From Parazoarcus communis (lineage in GTDB: Bacteria > Pseudomonadota > Gammaproteobacteria > Burkholderiales > Rhodocyclaceae): 64,000 nucleotides of DNA. Position 1 is the first letter of the stretch, and every line of letters begins with the position of its first letter. Below, one piece after another: positions 1 to 8,836 of the stretch. The stretch covers positions 310,001-374,000 of the forward strand of contig NZ_CP022187.1 of assembly GCF_003111645.1 (NCBI RefSeq), given 5' to 3'. The position numbers were made by a program, and so were the translations under genes. The notes beneath the pieces are model-generated. The model was not told the origin of the DNA and did not search any database. It saw only the letters and a list, made by a program, of their open reading frames with translations.

Positions 1-96
1 CAGCGTCGCAGACGTGTCCGTGCTGTCGGCAGCCTGAACGGGTGCGTACGCTTGCAGCGCAAAGACGAGGAAAAGCAGCGAAAAGAGCTTCGCCAT
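1..96 (-). CDS. Secreted protein of unknown function (N-terminus only)
   Basis: Only the first 32 codons lie in the window; the gene runs off the left edge. The reverse strand reads from an ATG at 94–96 as a textbook signal peptide: MAKLF, a Leu/Phe/Val core, then AYAPVQAAD with a likely Ala-X-Ala-type cleavage near residue 23. The product is therefore exported to the periplasm or beyond. No strong Shine-Dalgarno sequence is visible ahead of the ATG, so the start is provisional. It is divergent from the response regulator at 241, leaving about 145 bp for both promoters. Function cannot be told from this fragment. Confidence 0.6.
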   Translation of the reverse strand, partial: MAKLFSLLFLVFALQAYAPVQAADSTDTSATL

Positions 97-240
97 CGGA
101 CCCAACCGGCGAAAAGCGAAGGAGTCTATCGGGCACCGGGAAGGGCGTCAAACGGACTTACACATGCGGAAAGACGCAACACTTTGGGTGTTCCCTTGGT
201 AGGATTGCGGGATGCCCCTATTTCACGTCTTGCGGGAAAC

Positions 241-1215
241 ATGAAAGTTCTGGTTATCGAGGACACTGTCACCAGCGCGACGCTGGTCTGTCATCAGCTC
301 ACCAAGATGGGGCTGTCAGCGTCGCATGCGCGGGACGGGGCGAGCGGGATCGAAATGTTCAAGCGCGAACGCCCCGATCTCGTATTGCTGGACATCATCA
401 TGCCCGGCATGGATGGATTCGAGGTTGCGCACCGCATCCGTCAGCTCGAGCGGGACGGCGACTGGACGCCGATCATCTTTCTCACCGCGCGCGCGAGCGA
501 CGGCGACCTGCAGCGGGCCATCGAGGTCGGCGGAGACGACTATCTGGTCAAGCCGGTGTCCGAGGTCGTGCTCAAGGCCAAGGTCGGGGCGATGCAGCGG
601 ATCGCGCAGATGCGCTATTCGCTGCTGGTTCTCACACGCAAGCTCGATGATGCCAACCGGGAACTGACCCGCCTGTCCGCAGTCGATGGCCTGACCGGAA
701 TCGCCAACCGCCGTCGTTTTGACGAGAGTCTGCGACGTGAGTGGCGCCGTGCATCGCGCGCGGAGTCGCCGATGTCGTTGTTGATCGTCGATGTCGATTG
801 CTTCAAGCTCTTCAATGACAACTACGGGCATCAGGTGGGCGACGAATGCCTCAAGGCGGTGGCGCGTACGCTTGAACAGAAGTTGCGCCGCCCCACCGAT
901 CTTGTGGCCCGTTACGGCGGCGAGGAGTTTGCTGCCGTCCTGCCCGAAACCGAGCTCGAAGGCGCGCTTGGGGTCGCCGAGCTGATGCGCGACGGTGTCG
1001 AGTCGCTTGCCATTACACACCGCTTTTCGGTGGCCGCAAACGTGGTGACGATCAGCGCGGGCGTGGCGAGCATGGTGCCTGCCCGGGGTGACGAGAACGG
1101 TTTTGAGCGTTTGCTGAAATCAGCGGACGATGCCTTGTACCGGGCCAAGAAGTCAGGCCGGAACCGGGTTGCAGCGGGTCTGCAAGATGGTATGGAAATC
1201 GGATTGCAAGCGTGA
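241..1215 (+). CDS. Response regulator with diguanylate cyclase (GGDEF) output
   Basis: A 324-residue two-domain protein. The N-terminal receiver (about residues 1–120) starts MKVLVIEDT, with the phosphoacceptor Asp in LVLLDIIMPG and the conserved Lys in YLVKPVSE. A linker leads to a C-terminal GGDEF domain with an intact GGEEF active site. An RPTD motif sits five residues before it and matches the RxxD product-inhibition site. It should make cyclic di-GMP from two GTP when phosphorylated, in the manner of PleD/WspR-type regulators. The frame stays open upstream to 52, but ATG 241 begins exactly at the receiver's first strand, so it is preferred. The stop overlaps the next receiver gene, so the two are probably co-transcribed. 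No cognate kinase is in view. Confidence 0.9.
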   Translation: MKVLVIEDTVTSATLVCHQLTKMGLSASHARDGASGIEMFKRERPDLVLLDIIMPGMDGFEVAHRIRQLERDGDWTPIIFLTARASDGDLQRAIEVGGDDYLVKPVSEVVLKAKVGAMQRIAQMRYSLLVLTRKLDDANRELTRLSAVDGLTGIANRRRFDESLRREWRRASRAESPMSLLIVDVDCFKLFNDNYGHQVGDECLKAVARTLEQKLRRPTDLVARYGGEEFAAVLPETELEGALGVAELMRDGVESLAITHRFSVAANVVTISAGVASMVPARGDENGFERLLKSADDALYRAKKSGRNRVAAGLQDGMEIGLQA

Positions 1216-1595
1216 GGAGAGCGTCCAAGAAAATCATTGTTGTGGATGACAATGAAATCATCAGGATGGCGCTGCGTGCCATCCTGCGGCAGGCGGGCTT
1301 CAATGTCGTTGGCGAGGCCCGCGACGGCGAGGCGGTGATCGAGCTGGTCGAGAAAGTGGGGCCGGATCTGGTGTGCCTGGATGTGATGATGCCTGGGCGC
1401 AGCGGGCTTGAGGTCCTGGCCGAGCTGCGTGAGCGTTTCCCCACGCTGAAGGTGCTGATGATTACCGGTCTCAGCGATCGTGAGACGGTGGCCACGGTGG
1501 TCGATCAGGGGGCGGTGGGCATGGTGCTCAAGCCCTTCAACTCGGCGCGCGTGGTCGAGTCGGTGTCGCGCGTGCTCGGCCTGAGCATGCCGTAG
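1212..1595 (+). CDS. Stand-alone receiver-domain response regulator (CheY-like)
   Basis: A 127-residue protein consisting of one receiver domain and no output domain. It has the acidic pocket (VVDDNE), the phosphoacceptor Asp in LVCLDVMMPGRSG, the conserved Thr in MITGLSD and the Lys in MVLKPF. It starts at a GTG that overlaps the stop of the preceding diguanylate cyclase by four bases, which indicates translational coupling. It probably works as a phosphate relay or as a partner in the same pathway as its neighbour; the kinase and target are unknown. About 145 bp of apparently empty sequence separates it from the convergent gloB. Confidence 0.85.
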   Translation: MRRASKKIIVVDDNEIIRMALRAILRQAGFNVVGEARDGEAVIELVEKVGPDLVCLDVMMPGRSGLEVLAELRERFPTLKVLMITGLSDRETVATVVDQGAVGMVLKPFNSARVVESVSRVLGLSMP

Positions 1596-1742
1596 CAGGA
1601 CAGCGGGTGCTGCGGGCGCAAGGCGCCTGCAGCGGCGCGGCGGCCAGTGTGCGCCGACGCTGCCCGCATTGAGCCCAGGCCGGGCTCCGCGGCGCGCGAT
1701 CCGGACTTGGGTGGCGTGGCGTTTCCCCCACCCTTTGGGATG

Positions 1743-2504
1743 TCAGAAGGTGTCTTTCCAGGCGCGCAGCGCGCGCAGGCAGGCCAGTGGGCTTTCCGGC
1801 GTCTTCCCCGTGTGTTCGCTTACCGCCTTGATCACGCTGGGCTCGCTCACGCGCAGAAAGGGGTTGATGTCCTTTTCGAGCGCGATCGTGCTCGGCAGCG
1901 TGGGGCGACCCTTTGCGCGCAAGGTTTCGCAATGCGCGGCGTAGCGGTCACGCTCGGGGTTGTCGGGGTCGGCCGCGCGGGCAAAGGCCAGGTTCGACAA
2001 GGTGTATTCGTGGGTGCAATAGACCCGGGTGTCGCCATCAAGGGCGGCGAGACGGGAGAGTGCCTTTTCGAGCTGTTCCGCCGTACCCTCGAAGAGGCGG
2101 CCGCAGCCCGCCGAGAACAGGGTGTCGCCGCAAAAGAGCAGGCCGGGGGCGTGATACGCGATATGTCCGGCCGTGTGCGCAGGGACATCGAGTACCGTCA
2201 GCTTGAGGCCGAGTCGAGGCAGCGTGACACTGTCGCCATCGGACAGCGGGTCGCTGACGCCGGCAATGCGTTCGCTGGCGGGGCCGAACACGGGTACGGG
2301 CCAGGCTTTCAGCAGCGCTGCGAGGCCGCCGACGTGGTCGGCGTGATGGTGGGTGACGAGCACGGCGGACAGCGTCAGGCCATGCGCCGAAAGATAGTCG
2401 AGGACGGGCGCGGCATCACCTGGATCGACAGCGACCGCGTGGCGATCGTCGTGAATTAGCCAGATGTAGTTATCGCGGAAGGCAGGAAGAGGGATAATGT
2501 GCAT
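1743..2504 (-). CDS. gloB: Hydroxyacylglutathione hydrolase (glyoxalase II)
   Basis: A 253-residue metallo-beta-lactamase-fold enzyme that hydrolyses S-lactoylglutathione to lactate and glutathione, the second step of methylglyoxal detoxification in the cytoplasm. The N-terminus (MHIIPLPAFRDNYIW) is characteristic of GloB. The binuclear metal site motif THHHADH is intact at residues 51–57, with further ligands in AHTAGHI, GDTLF and CTHEYTL. The length is normal for the family. It is divergent from the methyltransferase gene at 2533, with only 28 bp between the two starts, so the promoters must overlap or lie inside the coding sequences. The pairing of gloB with this methyltransferase and rnhA is common in proteobacteria. 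Confidence 0.95.
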   Translation of the reverse strand: MHIIPLPAFRDNYIWLIHDDRHAVAVDPGDAAPVLDYLSAHGLTLSAVLVTHHHADHVGGLAALLKAWPVPVFGPASERIAGVSDPLSDGDSVTLPRLGLKLTVLDVPAHTAGHIAYHAPGLLFCGDTLFSAGCGRLFEGTAEQLEKALSRLAALDGDTRVYCTHEYTLSNLAFARAADPDNPERDRYAAHCETLRAKGRPTLPSTIALEKDINPFLRVSEPSVIKAVSEHTGKTPESPLACLRALRAWKDTF

Positions 2505-2532
2505 CTTCAGGATTTTGAAGCGCTGACGATTC

Positions 2533-3270
2533 GTGTCAATCCCCGGTTTGTCGGAATGGCTGGAAACACCCCCAGGACGCTATCTGCTTGAGTGGGAGCA
2601 GAAGCGGCTTGAGGCGGTGGTGGCGGATATCTTTGGCTACAACGCGGTCCAGCTCGGATTGCCCGGTCAGGATGTCCTGAGCGCGAACCGCATGCCGTTC
2701 CGTTTTCGCTGCGCGAGCCGCGGCGATGTCGCGGTTGTTGCCTCGCATGAAGACCTGCCCTTTGCCAGCGCCAGCCTCGATCTGGTCGTGCTGCCACACG
2801 TGCTCGAGTTTTCCGCTCGCCCTCATCAGGTGCTGCGCGAGGTCGAGCGCGTGCTGGTGCCGGAAGGCAGTGTCGTGATCAGTGGCTTCAATCCCTACAG
2901 CCTGTGGGGTGTGCGCCGGCTGGCGGCGCGCAAGGGCGGGGTCATGCCGTGGACCGGACAGTATCTGTCTGTGCCGCGGATCAGGGACTGGTTTTCGCTG
3001 CTCGGATTCGAAACCCAGGCAGGCGGTTTTGGCTGTTATGTACCCGCCGTCACCACGCCCGAATGGCTGGATCGGTGGCGCTTCATGGACAGGTTTGGAC
3101 CCCGCTGGTGGCCGGTGTGCGGGGCGGCATATGTGGTTCAGGGCATCAAGCGCGTGCAGGGCACGCGGCTGATCATGCCCAACTGGAACGAGCGGCGTGC
3201 CCGTTCAAAACGTCTGTCGGCCGTGGCCCAGCGTGAAATTCATCCGGGAAGTACAAGGAAAACCCAATAG
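2533..3270 (+). CDS. Class I SAM-dependent methyltransferase (methyltransf_11 type)
   Basis: A 245-residue soluble protein. Its core resembles the SAM-binding Rossmann fold: an acidic/aliphatic strand ([12 protein letters not shown]), then [21 protein letters not shown], a signature of Methyltransf_11 proteins found next to gloB and rnhA. The first glycine-rich SAM motif is weak. The start is a GTG at 2533; no ATG in frame fits better. It probably methylates a small molecule, but the substrate cannot be read from the sequence. Only two bases separate its stop from rnhA, so it leads an operon with rnhA and dnaQ. Confidence 0.8.
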   Translation: MSIPGLSEWLETPPGRYLLEWEQKRLEAVVADIFGYNAVQLGLPGQDVLSANRMPFRFRCASRGDVAVVASHEDLPFASASLDLVVLPHVLEFSARPHQVLREVERVLVPEGSVVISGFNPYSLWGVRRLAARKGGVMPWTGQYLSVPRIRDWFSLLGFETQAGGFGCYVPAVTTPEWLDRWRFMDRFGPRWWPVCGAAYVVQGIKRVQGTRLIMPNWNERRARSKRLSAVAQREIHPGSTRKTQ

Positions 3271-3272
3271 AA

Positions 3273-3731
3273 ATGGAAGAAGTCGATATTTACACCGATG
3301 GTGCGTGCAGCGGCAATCCCGGTCCGGGCGGCTGGGGAGCGATTCTGCGCAGCGGTGGTCACGAGAAGGAAATCTGGGGCGGCGAGCTCCAGACCACCAA
3401 CAACCGCATGGAGATGATGGCGGTGATCCGCGCTTTCGAACTCCTCAAGCGGCCGGTTACGGTGCGCGTGCATACCGACAGTCAGTACGTGCAGAAGGGC
3501 ATTTCGGAGTGGATCAAGGGCTGGAAGGCGCGGGGCTGGAAAACGGCGTCCAAGGAGCCGGTCAAGAACGCAGACCTGTGGCGTACGCTGGATGCGGCGG
3601 TCGCCATGCACCAGGTGAAGTGGCTGTGGGTGAAGGGACACGCGGGCCATCCCGAGAACGAACGCGCCGACGAGCTCGCACGGCGCGGAGTCGAAGAGAT
3701 ACGCAAGACGGGCCGGACGGCGCAGGCATGA
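3273..3731 (+). CDS. rnhA: Ribonuclease HI
   Basis: A 152-residue enzyme that cleaves the RNA strand of RNA/DNA hybrids, removing primers and R-loops. The catalytic carboxylates are all present: Asp9 ([12 protein letters not shown]), Glu47 (NNRMEMMA), Asp69 (VHTDSQYV) and Asp133 (NERADELA), with the active-site His at 123 in KGHAGH. The length matches E. coli RNase HI closely. It follows the methyltransferase with a two-base gap and precedes dnaQ by about 20 bp. The rnhA–dnaQ order is widely conserved in proteobacteria. Confidence 0.97.
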   Translation: MEEVDIYTDGACSGNPGPGGWGAILRSGGHEKEIWGGELQTTNNRMEMMAVIRAFELLKRPVTVRVHTDSQYVQKGISEWIKGWKARGWKTASKEPVKNADLWRTLDAAVAMHQVKWLWVKGHAGHPENERADELARRGVEEIRKTGRTAQA

Positions 3732-3750
3732 AGCAGGAGAAAAAGTACTG

Positions 3751-4476
3751 ATGAGACAGATTGTTCTCGATACCGAAACCACCGGTCTGGACTGGCGCAA
3801 CGGTGACCGGGTGATCGAAATCGGCTGTGTCGAGTTGCTCAACCGCAATCTGACCGGACGCCATTACCACGTCTTCATCAACCCCGAGCGCGCGATCGAC
3901 GCCGAGGCTGAGGCGGTGCATGGCATTTCGCTGGAGTTCCTCGCGGACAAGCCGAAGTTCGCCGGCGTCGCGCAGAGCTTCGAGGAGTTTGTGCGCGATG
4001 CGGAACTGGTCATTCACAACGCCAGCTTTGACGTGGGCTTTCTCAATCACGAGCTGAACCTGCTGGGGCGGCCGCCTATCGACCAGTTGTGCTGCGGCGT
4101 GATCGACACGCTGAAGATGGCGAAAGAGCAGAATCCGGGCAAGAAGGCCTCGCTCGATGCCTTGTGCGACCGCTTTGCGATCGACAACGGCCATCGGACG
4201 CTGCATGGCGCATTGCTCGATGCGGAGTTGCTTGCCGAGGTCTATCTGGCAATGACGCGTGGTCAGGAGAGCCTGATCATGACGCTTGAGGAAGAGCCCG
4301 GTTCGGCGCAGTCCGACGCTGCCGGTGGCGGCTTCGAGCGGCCCCCGCAGCTGATTCAGCGTGCGTCTGTGGCCGAGCTTGAAGCCCACGATCAGTTGCT
4401 GGCCGATATTGCCAAGGCAAACAAGGGTTTGTGTCTGTGGTTGCCGCCGGAGCGGGCGGTTGAGGAAGCTGCCTGA
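3751..4476 (+). CDS. dnaQ: DNA polymerase III epsilon subunit (3'-5' proofreading exonuclease)
   Basis: A 241-residue DEDDh exonuclease that proofreads for the replicative polymerase. ExoI is seen as VLDTETTG near the N-terminus, ExoII as HNASFDVGFLNHEL and ExoIII as HRTLHGALLDAELLAEVYL. The C-terminal tail, rich in charged residues and ending VEEAA, corresponds to the region that binds the alpha subunit. A purine-rich AGGAGA lies upstream of the ATG. It is the third gene of the methyltransferase–rnhA–dnaQ cluster and is convergent with the CBS-domain gene. Confidence 0.96.
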   Translation: MRQIVLDTETTGLDWRNGDRVIEIGCVELLNRNLTGRHYHVFINPERAIDAEAEAVHGISLEFLADKPKFAGVAQSFEEFVRDAELVIHNASFDVGFLNHELNLLGRPPIDQLCCGVIDTLKMAKEQNPGKKASLDALCDRFAIDNGHRTLHGALLDAELLAEVYLAMTRGQESLIMTLEEEPGSAQSDAAGGGFERPPQLIQRASVAELEAHDQLLADIAKANKGLCLWLPPERAVEEAA

Positions 4477-4522
4477 GGACAGCGATCGCCGGCGTGCCCG
4501 CAATGGGCGCGCCGGGCAGATG

Positions 4523-4948
4523 TCAGCCGCGGATGCGGGTTGTCTTGTGGCTGATCCGGAGTTTTTCCAGACCTCTGAGAATGTCGCGACGCGAGATCTG
4601 TCCGATCAGACGCTGGCCCTCCACCACCGGCAGGCAGCGGTAGGTCTGTCCGAGAAAGAGTTCGATGGCGTCGATCAGACTGCTGTCGCCAGTGACTGAC
4701 ACCACGTTCTTGCTCATGTAGTCGCGGACGAGTCCGGCCTGTTGCTCGAAGTAGGAAGCATTGAGTGCGACCTTCAGGCAGTCCTTCTCCGACAGGAAAC
4801 CGATCAGATGACCGTTGCTATTGGCCACCGGAGCACCGCTCAGACCGTGTTCAAGAAGAGTGTGGATGGCATGCAGAACCTCGTCTTCGGGATGAAGCGC
4901 CAGGTGGTCGCCGATCATGTAGTCCTTGACGAGCAGTGAATGGAGCAT
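4523..4948 (-). CDS. Protein with two CBS domains
   Basis: A 141-residue protein made almost only of a tandem CBS pair (Bateman module). The first repeat runs from about residue 5 (VKDYMIGDHLALHPEDEV) and the second from about 75 (VRDYMSKNVVSVTGDSSL), each ending in the usual LPVVEGQRLIG- or APVANSNGHLIG-type strand. Such stand-alone Bateman proteins bind adenosine nucleotides and regulate partner enzymes or transporters. No partner domain is fused here, and the target is unknown. It lies 20 bp downstream of, and on the same strand as, the start of nqrM, so the two may be co-transcribed (nqrM is downstream in coordinates order reversed: CBS gene first, nqrM start at 5171 upstream). Confidence 0.85.
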   Translation of the reverse strand: MLHSLLVKDYMIGDHLALHPEDEVLHAIHTLLEHGLSGAPVANSNGHLIGFLSEKDCLKVALNASYFEQQAGLVRDYMSKNVVSVTGDSSLIDAIELFLGQTYRCLPVVEGQRLIGQISRRDILRGLEKLRISHKTTRIRG

Positions 4949-4967
4949 CGCGCCTCCTAAATGGTGA

Positions 4968-5171
4968 TCAGGTTTGTTGTTGTTCGGCCTGTGCCTTCAT
5001 GCGGGCCAGCCGTTTGGGGCAGGGTTTCTCGCAGCCGCCTTCGCAATCGAGGCCGACTGCGCCAAGCCCGCCGCAACTGCCGGCAATTGGCTTGCGCCCA
5101 AAAATGACGCCGATGGCCATCGCAGCAATCACGATGCCAACGACAAGCAGTGCAAGGATGAATGTACTCAT
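4968..5171 (-). CDS. nqrM: NqrM-like (DUF539) Na+-NQR maturation protein
   Basis: A 67-residue membrane protein. The first 22 residues form one hydrophobic helix (STFILALLVVGIVIAAMAIG), followed by GRKPIAGSCGGLGAVG and a cysteine cluster (CEGGCEKPC). This is the DUF539 pattern of NqrM, which delivers iron to Na+-translocating NADH:quinone reductase. The frame is open to 5213, but the ATG at 5171 places the helix at the N-terminus as in known NqrM proteins. The nqrABCDEF genes are not in the window, so the gene is separated from its usual neighbours here. The gene ends 19 bp before the CBS-domain gene and probably shares its transcript. Confidence 0.8.
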   Translation of the reverse strand: MSTFILALLVVGIVIAAMAIGVIFGRKPIAGSCGGLGAVGLDCEGGCEKPCPKRLARMKAQAEQQQT

Positions 5172-5233
5172 GTCGGTTCCAGTTGAAGTCGCAATGATAT
5201 ACGGGGTGGACAATACCGCGAGCGGCTGCGTTC

Positions 5234-6004
5234 TTAAAGAACGAGTGTGCCGCCCGGCAGGCTGCCGGCTTGCTCAAGGCGCGTGACAGTGGGCAGCAGA
5301 TCGAGACCTGTCGCTGCTTTCAGCAGACTGGCGCGTTCTCGCAACTCTGCGATCGGGCGGCGCAGACTGTCGCCAGCGGCGCCAAAAGCGACCACATTCC
5401 CGCTGTCGCAGGACGGGAAGGCAATGGCGCGATCGTCGAAAGCCGTCAGGATGCGCTCGAGGCTGGCCTTGTAGCCACGGGAGCGGCCGAAAAGGTTCAC
5501 CGACATCAGGCCCTGGTCCGTCAGTCGAGCCCGCACCGCCTGGTAGAAGGGCAGGGTGTCGAGCACGCCGGCACGGGCGTTGCGGTCAAAGCCGTCAACC
5601 AGGATGTAATCGTAACGGGTGTTCTTTTCCAGCACATACTGGGCGCCGTCACCAATGTGGATCGAGAAGCGCGCATCTTCCTGCGGCAGGCGGAAGAACT
5701 GACGGGCTGCGGCCACCACTGACGGGGCGATCTCGACCACCTGAATCCGGCTCTGCGGTAGATGATGATGGATGAAACGGGTCAGCGAGGCCGCGCCCAG
5801 TCCGATGAGCAGCACTCGTCGCGGCCACTCGCCCGCATCCTCGCTCAGGCCGTCGCGCAGCAGCAGGCCCGCCATCATCTCGCGGGTATAGGCAAGTTCG
5901 AGCGCATTGGGCTTGCGGATACGCATGGCGCCCTGCACCCACTCCGAGCCGAAATGAAGATAGCGGACGCCGGCTTCTTCGGAAATGTCGATCGGCGTGC
6001 TCAT
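5234..6004 (-). CDS. Spermidine synthase-like protein
   Basis: A 256-residue protein with the spermidine/spermine synthase Rossmann fold: [20 protein letters not shown] (SAM-binding loop), [18 protein letters not shown] and [16 protein letters not shown]. It lacks the N-terminal residues expected of a true polyamine-making SpeE, and many such genes encode methyltransferase-like proteins of unknown substrate. The ATG at 6004 overlaps the stop of mutS (ATGA arrangement), so translation is coupled to mutS. The longer frame up to 6343 lies inside mutS and is not credible. The product name follows the fold; the activity is uncertain. Confidence 0.75.
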   Translation of the reverse strand: MSTPIDISEEAGVRYLHFGSEWVQGAMRIRKPNALELAYTREMMAGLLLRDGLSEDAGEWPRRVLLIGLGAASLTRFIHHHLPQSRIQVVEIAPSVVAAARQFFRLPQEDARFSIHIGDGAQYVLEKNTRYDYILVDGFDRNARAGVLDTLPFYQAVRARLTDQGLMSVNLFGRSRGYKASLERILTAFDDRAIAFPSCDSGNVVAFGAAGDSLRRPIAELRERASLLKAATGLDLLPTVTRLEQAGSLPGGTLVL

Positions 6005-8595
6005 GTACTCATCCGTTTCAGTGCATACAGTTGTTCGAGGGCCTCGCGCGGGCTGAGACTGTCCGGGTCGACGTCGGCCAGCGCGGTGAGCACCGGGTGC
6101 GACAGCGGGGCCGTCTCGGGTTCGGGAAGGGTGGCAAAGAGGTCGGCCTGGGGGCCGTTGCCGATCTCGCGATTCTCCAGTGCGCGCAGGCGGCGCTTGG
6201 CGTCGCGGATGACCGTGGCGGGAATGCCGGCCAGCGCGGCGACCTCGATTCCGTAACTCTGGCTTGCCGGGCCTTCTTCCAGTGCATGGAGGAAGACGAT
6301 GCGATGGCCGTGCTCGACCGCGTCCAGGTGCACGTTGGCGCACTCAGGGTATTCGGCGTTGAGTCGCGTGAGCTCGAAGTAGTGGGTGGCGAACAGCGTG
6401 AGGCTGCGGTTCTTCTCCAGCAGGTGACGGGCGATGGAGAAGGCCAGCGCGAGACCGTCGAAGGTGGAGGTGCCACGGCCGATCTCGTCCATCAGCACCA
6501 GGCTGTGTTCGGTGGCGCCGTGCAGGATGGCCGAGGCTTCGGTCATCTCGACCATGAAGGTGGAGCGGCCCGAGGCGAGATCGTCCGAGGCGCCGATGCG
6601 GGTGAAGATCGCATCGAGCGGCCCGAGGGTGGCGCTTTGGGCCGGGACGAAGCTGCCGACGTGCGCGAGCAGGCAGATCAGCGCGACCTGACGCATGAAG
6701 GTGGACTTACCACCCATGTTGGGGCCGGTGATCATCAGCATGCGCCGGGTGGGTGCGAGCCGGGCGTCGTTCTGGATGAAGTCCTCGACCTGGCGCTCGA
6801 CCACCGGGTGGCGTCCGCCTGCAATCGCAATGCCGGGTTGCTCGGAGAACACCGGGGCGACATAGCCGTAGCGCAGCGCGGCATCGGCAAAGGCGGCGAG
6901 CCCGTCGAGCGTGGCCAGCGCGCGGGCGATGGCCTGCAGCGGCGGGATGTGCTGGGCGAGGACGTCGAGGATCTGTTCGTAGAGCAGCTTCTCGCGCGCA
7001 AGTGCGCGCTCCTGCGCAGACAAGGCCTTGTCCTCGAAGGTCTTGAGCTCGGGGGTGATGTAGCGCTCGGCGTTCTTCAGCGTCTGGCGGCGGCGATAGT
7101 CTTCCGGCACCTTGTCTGCGTGCAGGCGGCTGACTTCGATGTAGAAGCCATGCACACGGTTGAATTCAACCTTGAGGCTGGCAATGCCACTGCGTTCGCG
7201 TTCGCGCACCTCGAGCGCCATCAGGAACTCGCCGCAGTTGGTCTGGATGTTGCGTAATTCGTCGAGTTCCGCATCGAAGCCGGTCGCGATCACGCCGCCG
7301 TCGCGCACCATGGCTGCCGGTTCGTCGGTGATCGCGCGGGCAAGGAGGTCGAGTGCGTCAGGCGAGATCGCCAGCCCGCCGGCGATGCCCGCCAGCAGTT
7401 CGCTGCGGGTCGAGGCCAGCGCTTCAGCAAGCTCGGGCAAGCGCACCAGGCTCTCGCGCAGGGCCGACAGATCGCGCGGCCGTGCGCTGCGCAGGGCGAT
7501 GCGGGCGGTGATGCGATCCACGTCGGCCACGCCGCGCAAGGCGCCGCGCACGGCGGATGCGATCTGGCCATCACCCTCGCCGACGAGTTCGGCAACCGCA
7601 TGGTGGCGGGCCGCGGGCAGCCTGCGGTCGCGCAGCGGATGATGCAGCGCGTGCCGCATCCAGCGCGAGCCCATGCTGGTGACGCAGGTGTCGAGCAGCG
7701 ACAGCAGGGTGGGCGCGCTTTCGCCGCGCAGGGTTTCGGTGAGCTCCAGATTGCGCCGGGTCGCGGCGTCGAGGCGGAGGTATTCCGACTCGCGCTCCAC
7801 GGTGAGGCCGGTGATGTGGGTCAGGCTCTGGCGTTGGGTGGTCTTGGCGTAGTCGTAGAGTGCGGCCGCAGCGCCGAGCGCCACCGGCAGTTCGTCCACG
7901 CCGAAGCCGGCGAGGTCGCGGGTGGCGAAATGGCCGGTGAGCAGTCGCACGCCGGTTTCGGCATCGAACTGCCAGTCGGCGAGGCGGCGCAGCGCGGGGG
8001 ACAGGCTCTCGATCAGGGGCAGGGCGAGGCCGTCGGGAATCAACACTTCGGCCGGACGCAGGCGCTCAAACTGGGCCTGCAGCGATTCGGCCGGACACTC
8101 CATCAGGCGCAGATCGCCATTGGCGAGGTTGAGCCAGGCCAGACCAAGCACGCCACGATGCATGTTGGCCGACAGCAGCAGCGCGTCGCGGCGATCGTCG
8201 AGCAGCGCCGCGTCGGTGAGCGTGCCGGGCGTGACGATGCGGCTGACGGCGCGCTCCATCGGGCCCTTGGTGGCGCCGGGCTCGCCAACCTGCTCGGCGA
8301 TCACCACGGATTCACCGAGCTTGACCAGGCGCGTCAGGTATTGCTCGACTGCATGGAAGGGCACGCCGGCCATCTTGATCGGCTTGCCGGCGGACTGGCC
8401 GCGGGTGGTCAGCGTGATGTCGAGCAGGCGCGCGGCCTTCTCGGCATCGTCGAAAAAGAGCTCGTAGAAGTCGCCCATGCGGTAGAAGAGCAGCGTGTCC
8501 GGGTGCTGCGTCTTGATGCGCAGATATTGGACCATCATCGGCGTGTGGCCGGGGAAGTCGTCTGCAGTGGGCGCGGTGTCTTGCCGGGTTTTCAA
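6001..8595 (-). CDS. mutS: DNA mismatch repair protein MutS
   Basis: An 864-residue mismatch-recognition ATPase of normal length. The mismatch-binding domain has the Phe-X-Glu wedge ([15 protein letters not shown]) near residue 38. The lever/clamp region follows, then the ATPase with Walker A GPNMGGKS at about residues 620–627, Walker B ([13 protein letters not shown]) and the [10 protein letters not shown] segment. The C-terminal helical tetramer segment ([14 protein letters not shown]) is present. The ATG at 8595 places the conserved PMMVQYL segment near residue 20. It is followed, with stop/start overlap, by the spermidine-synthase-like gene. It faces tssA across about 240 bp. Confidence 0.98.
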   Translation of the reverse strand: MKTRQDTAPTADDFPGHTPMMVQYLRIKTQHPDTLLFYRMGDFYELFFDDAEKAARLLDITLTTRGQSAGKPIKMAGVPFHAVEQYLTRLVKLGESVVIAEQVGEPGATKGPMERAVSRIVTPGTLTDAALLDDRRDALLLSANMHRGVLGLAWLNLANGDLRLMECPAESLQAQFERLRPAEVLIPDGLALPLIESLSPALRRLADWQFDAETGVRLLTGHFATRDLAGFGVDELPVALGAAAALYDYAKTTQRQSLTHITGLTVERESEYLRLDAATRRNLELTETLRGESAPTLLSLLDTCVTSMGSRWMRHALHHPLRDRRLPAARHHAVAELVGEGDGQIASAVRGALRGVADVDRITARIALRSARPRDLSALRESLVRLPELAEALASTRSELLAGIAGGLAISPDALDLLARAITDEPAAMVRDGGVIATGFDAELDELRNIQTNCGEFLMALEVRERERSGIASLKVEFNRVHGFYIEVSRLHADKVPEDYRRRQTLKNAERYITPELKTFEDKALSAQERALAREKLLYEQILDVLAQHIPPLQAIARALATLDGLAAFADAALRYGYVAPVFSEQPGIAIAGGRHPVVERQVEDFIQNDARLAPTRRMLMITGPNMGGKSTFMRQVALICLLAHVGSFVPAQSATLGPLDAIFTRIGASDDLASGRSTFMVEMTEASAILHGATEHSLVLMDEIGRGTSTFDGLALAFSIARHLLEKNRSLTLFATHYFELTRLNAEYPECANVHLDAVEHGHRIVFLHALEEGPASQSYGIEVAALAGIPATVIRDAKRRLRALENREIGNGPQADLFATLPEPETAPLSHPVLTALADVDPDSLSPREALEQLYALKRMST

Positions 8596-8802
8596 GGTCT
8601 GTATTCTTCCGTTGTGGTCCGGTCGGACGTCGAGTGCGACAAACCCGGCAGTTTACCGCATCACCGACCAAGTCCCGGCATTCGTCCCGGAAATCGGATG
8701 CCGGCGTGTGTGATGCAGGCTGCGACCCGTCATTGCCCCGGTCGCCAGTGTCGCCTGTCTGAGGCACTGCGGGCGTGACCGGCGCAGTCGGGCTGACGTG
8801 GA

Positions 8803-8808
8803 TATAAT
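8803..8808 (+). promoter_or_regulatory. Probable -10 element ahead of tssA
   Basis: A perfect TATAAT lies 29 bp before the preferred tssA start. No good -35 hexamer is found 16–18 bp upstream (the region is GC-rich), so the promoter may depend on an activator. Inference from sequence only. Confidence 0.4.
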
Positions 8809-8836
8809 CCGGATGTCATTATCTGAAGGCCGGAAA

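Noticed and set aside
6031-8778. Two long open frames antisense to mutS (408 and 392 residues)
   Set aside because: mutS is certain; the antisense frames show only shadow composition.
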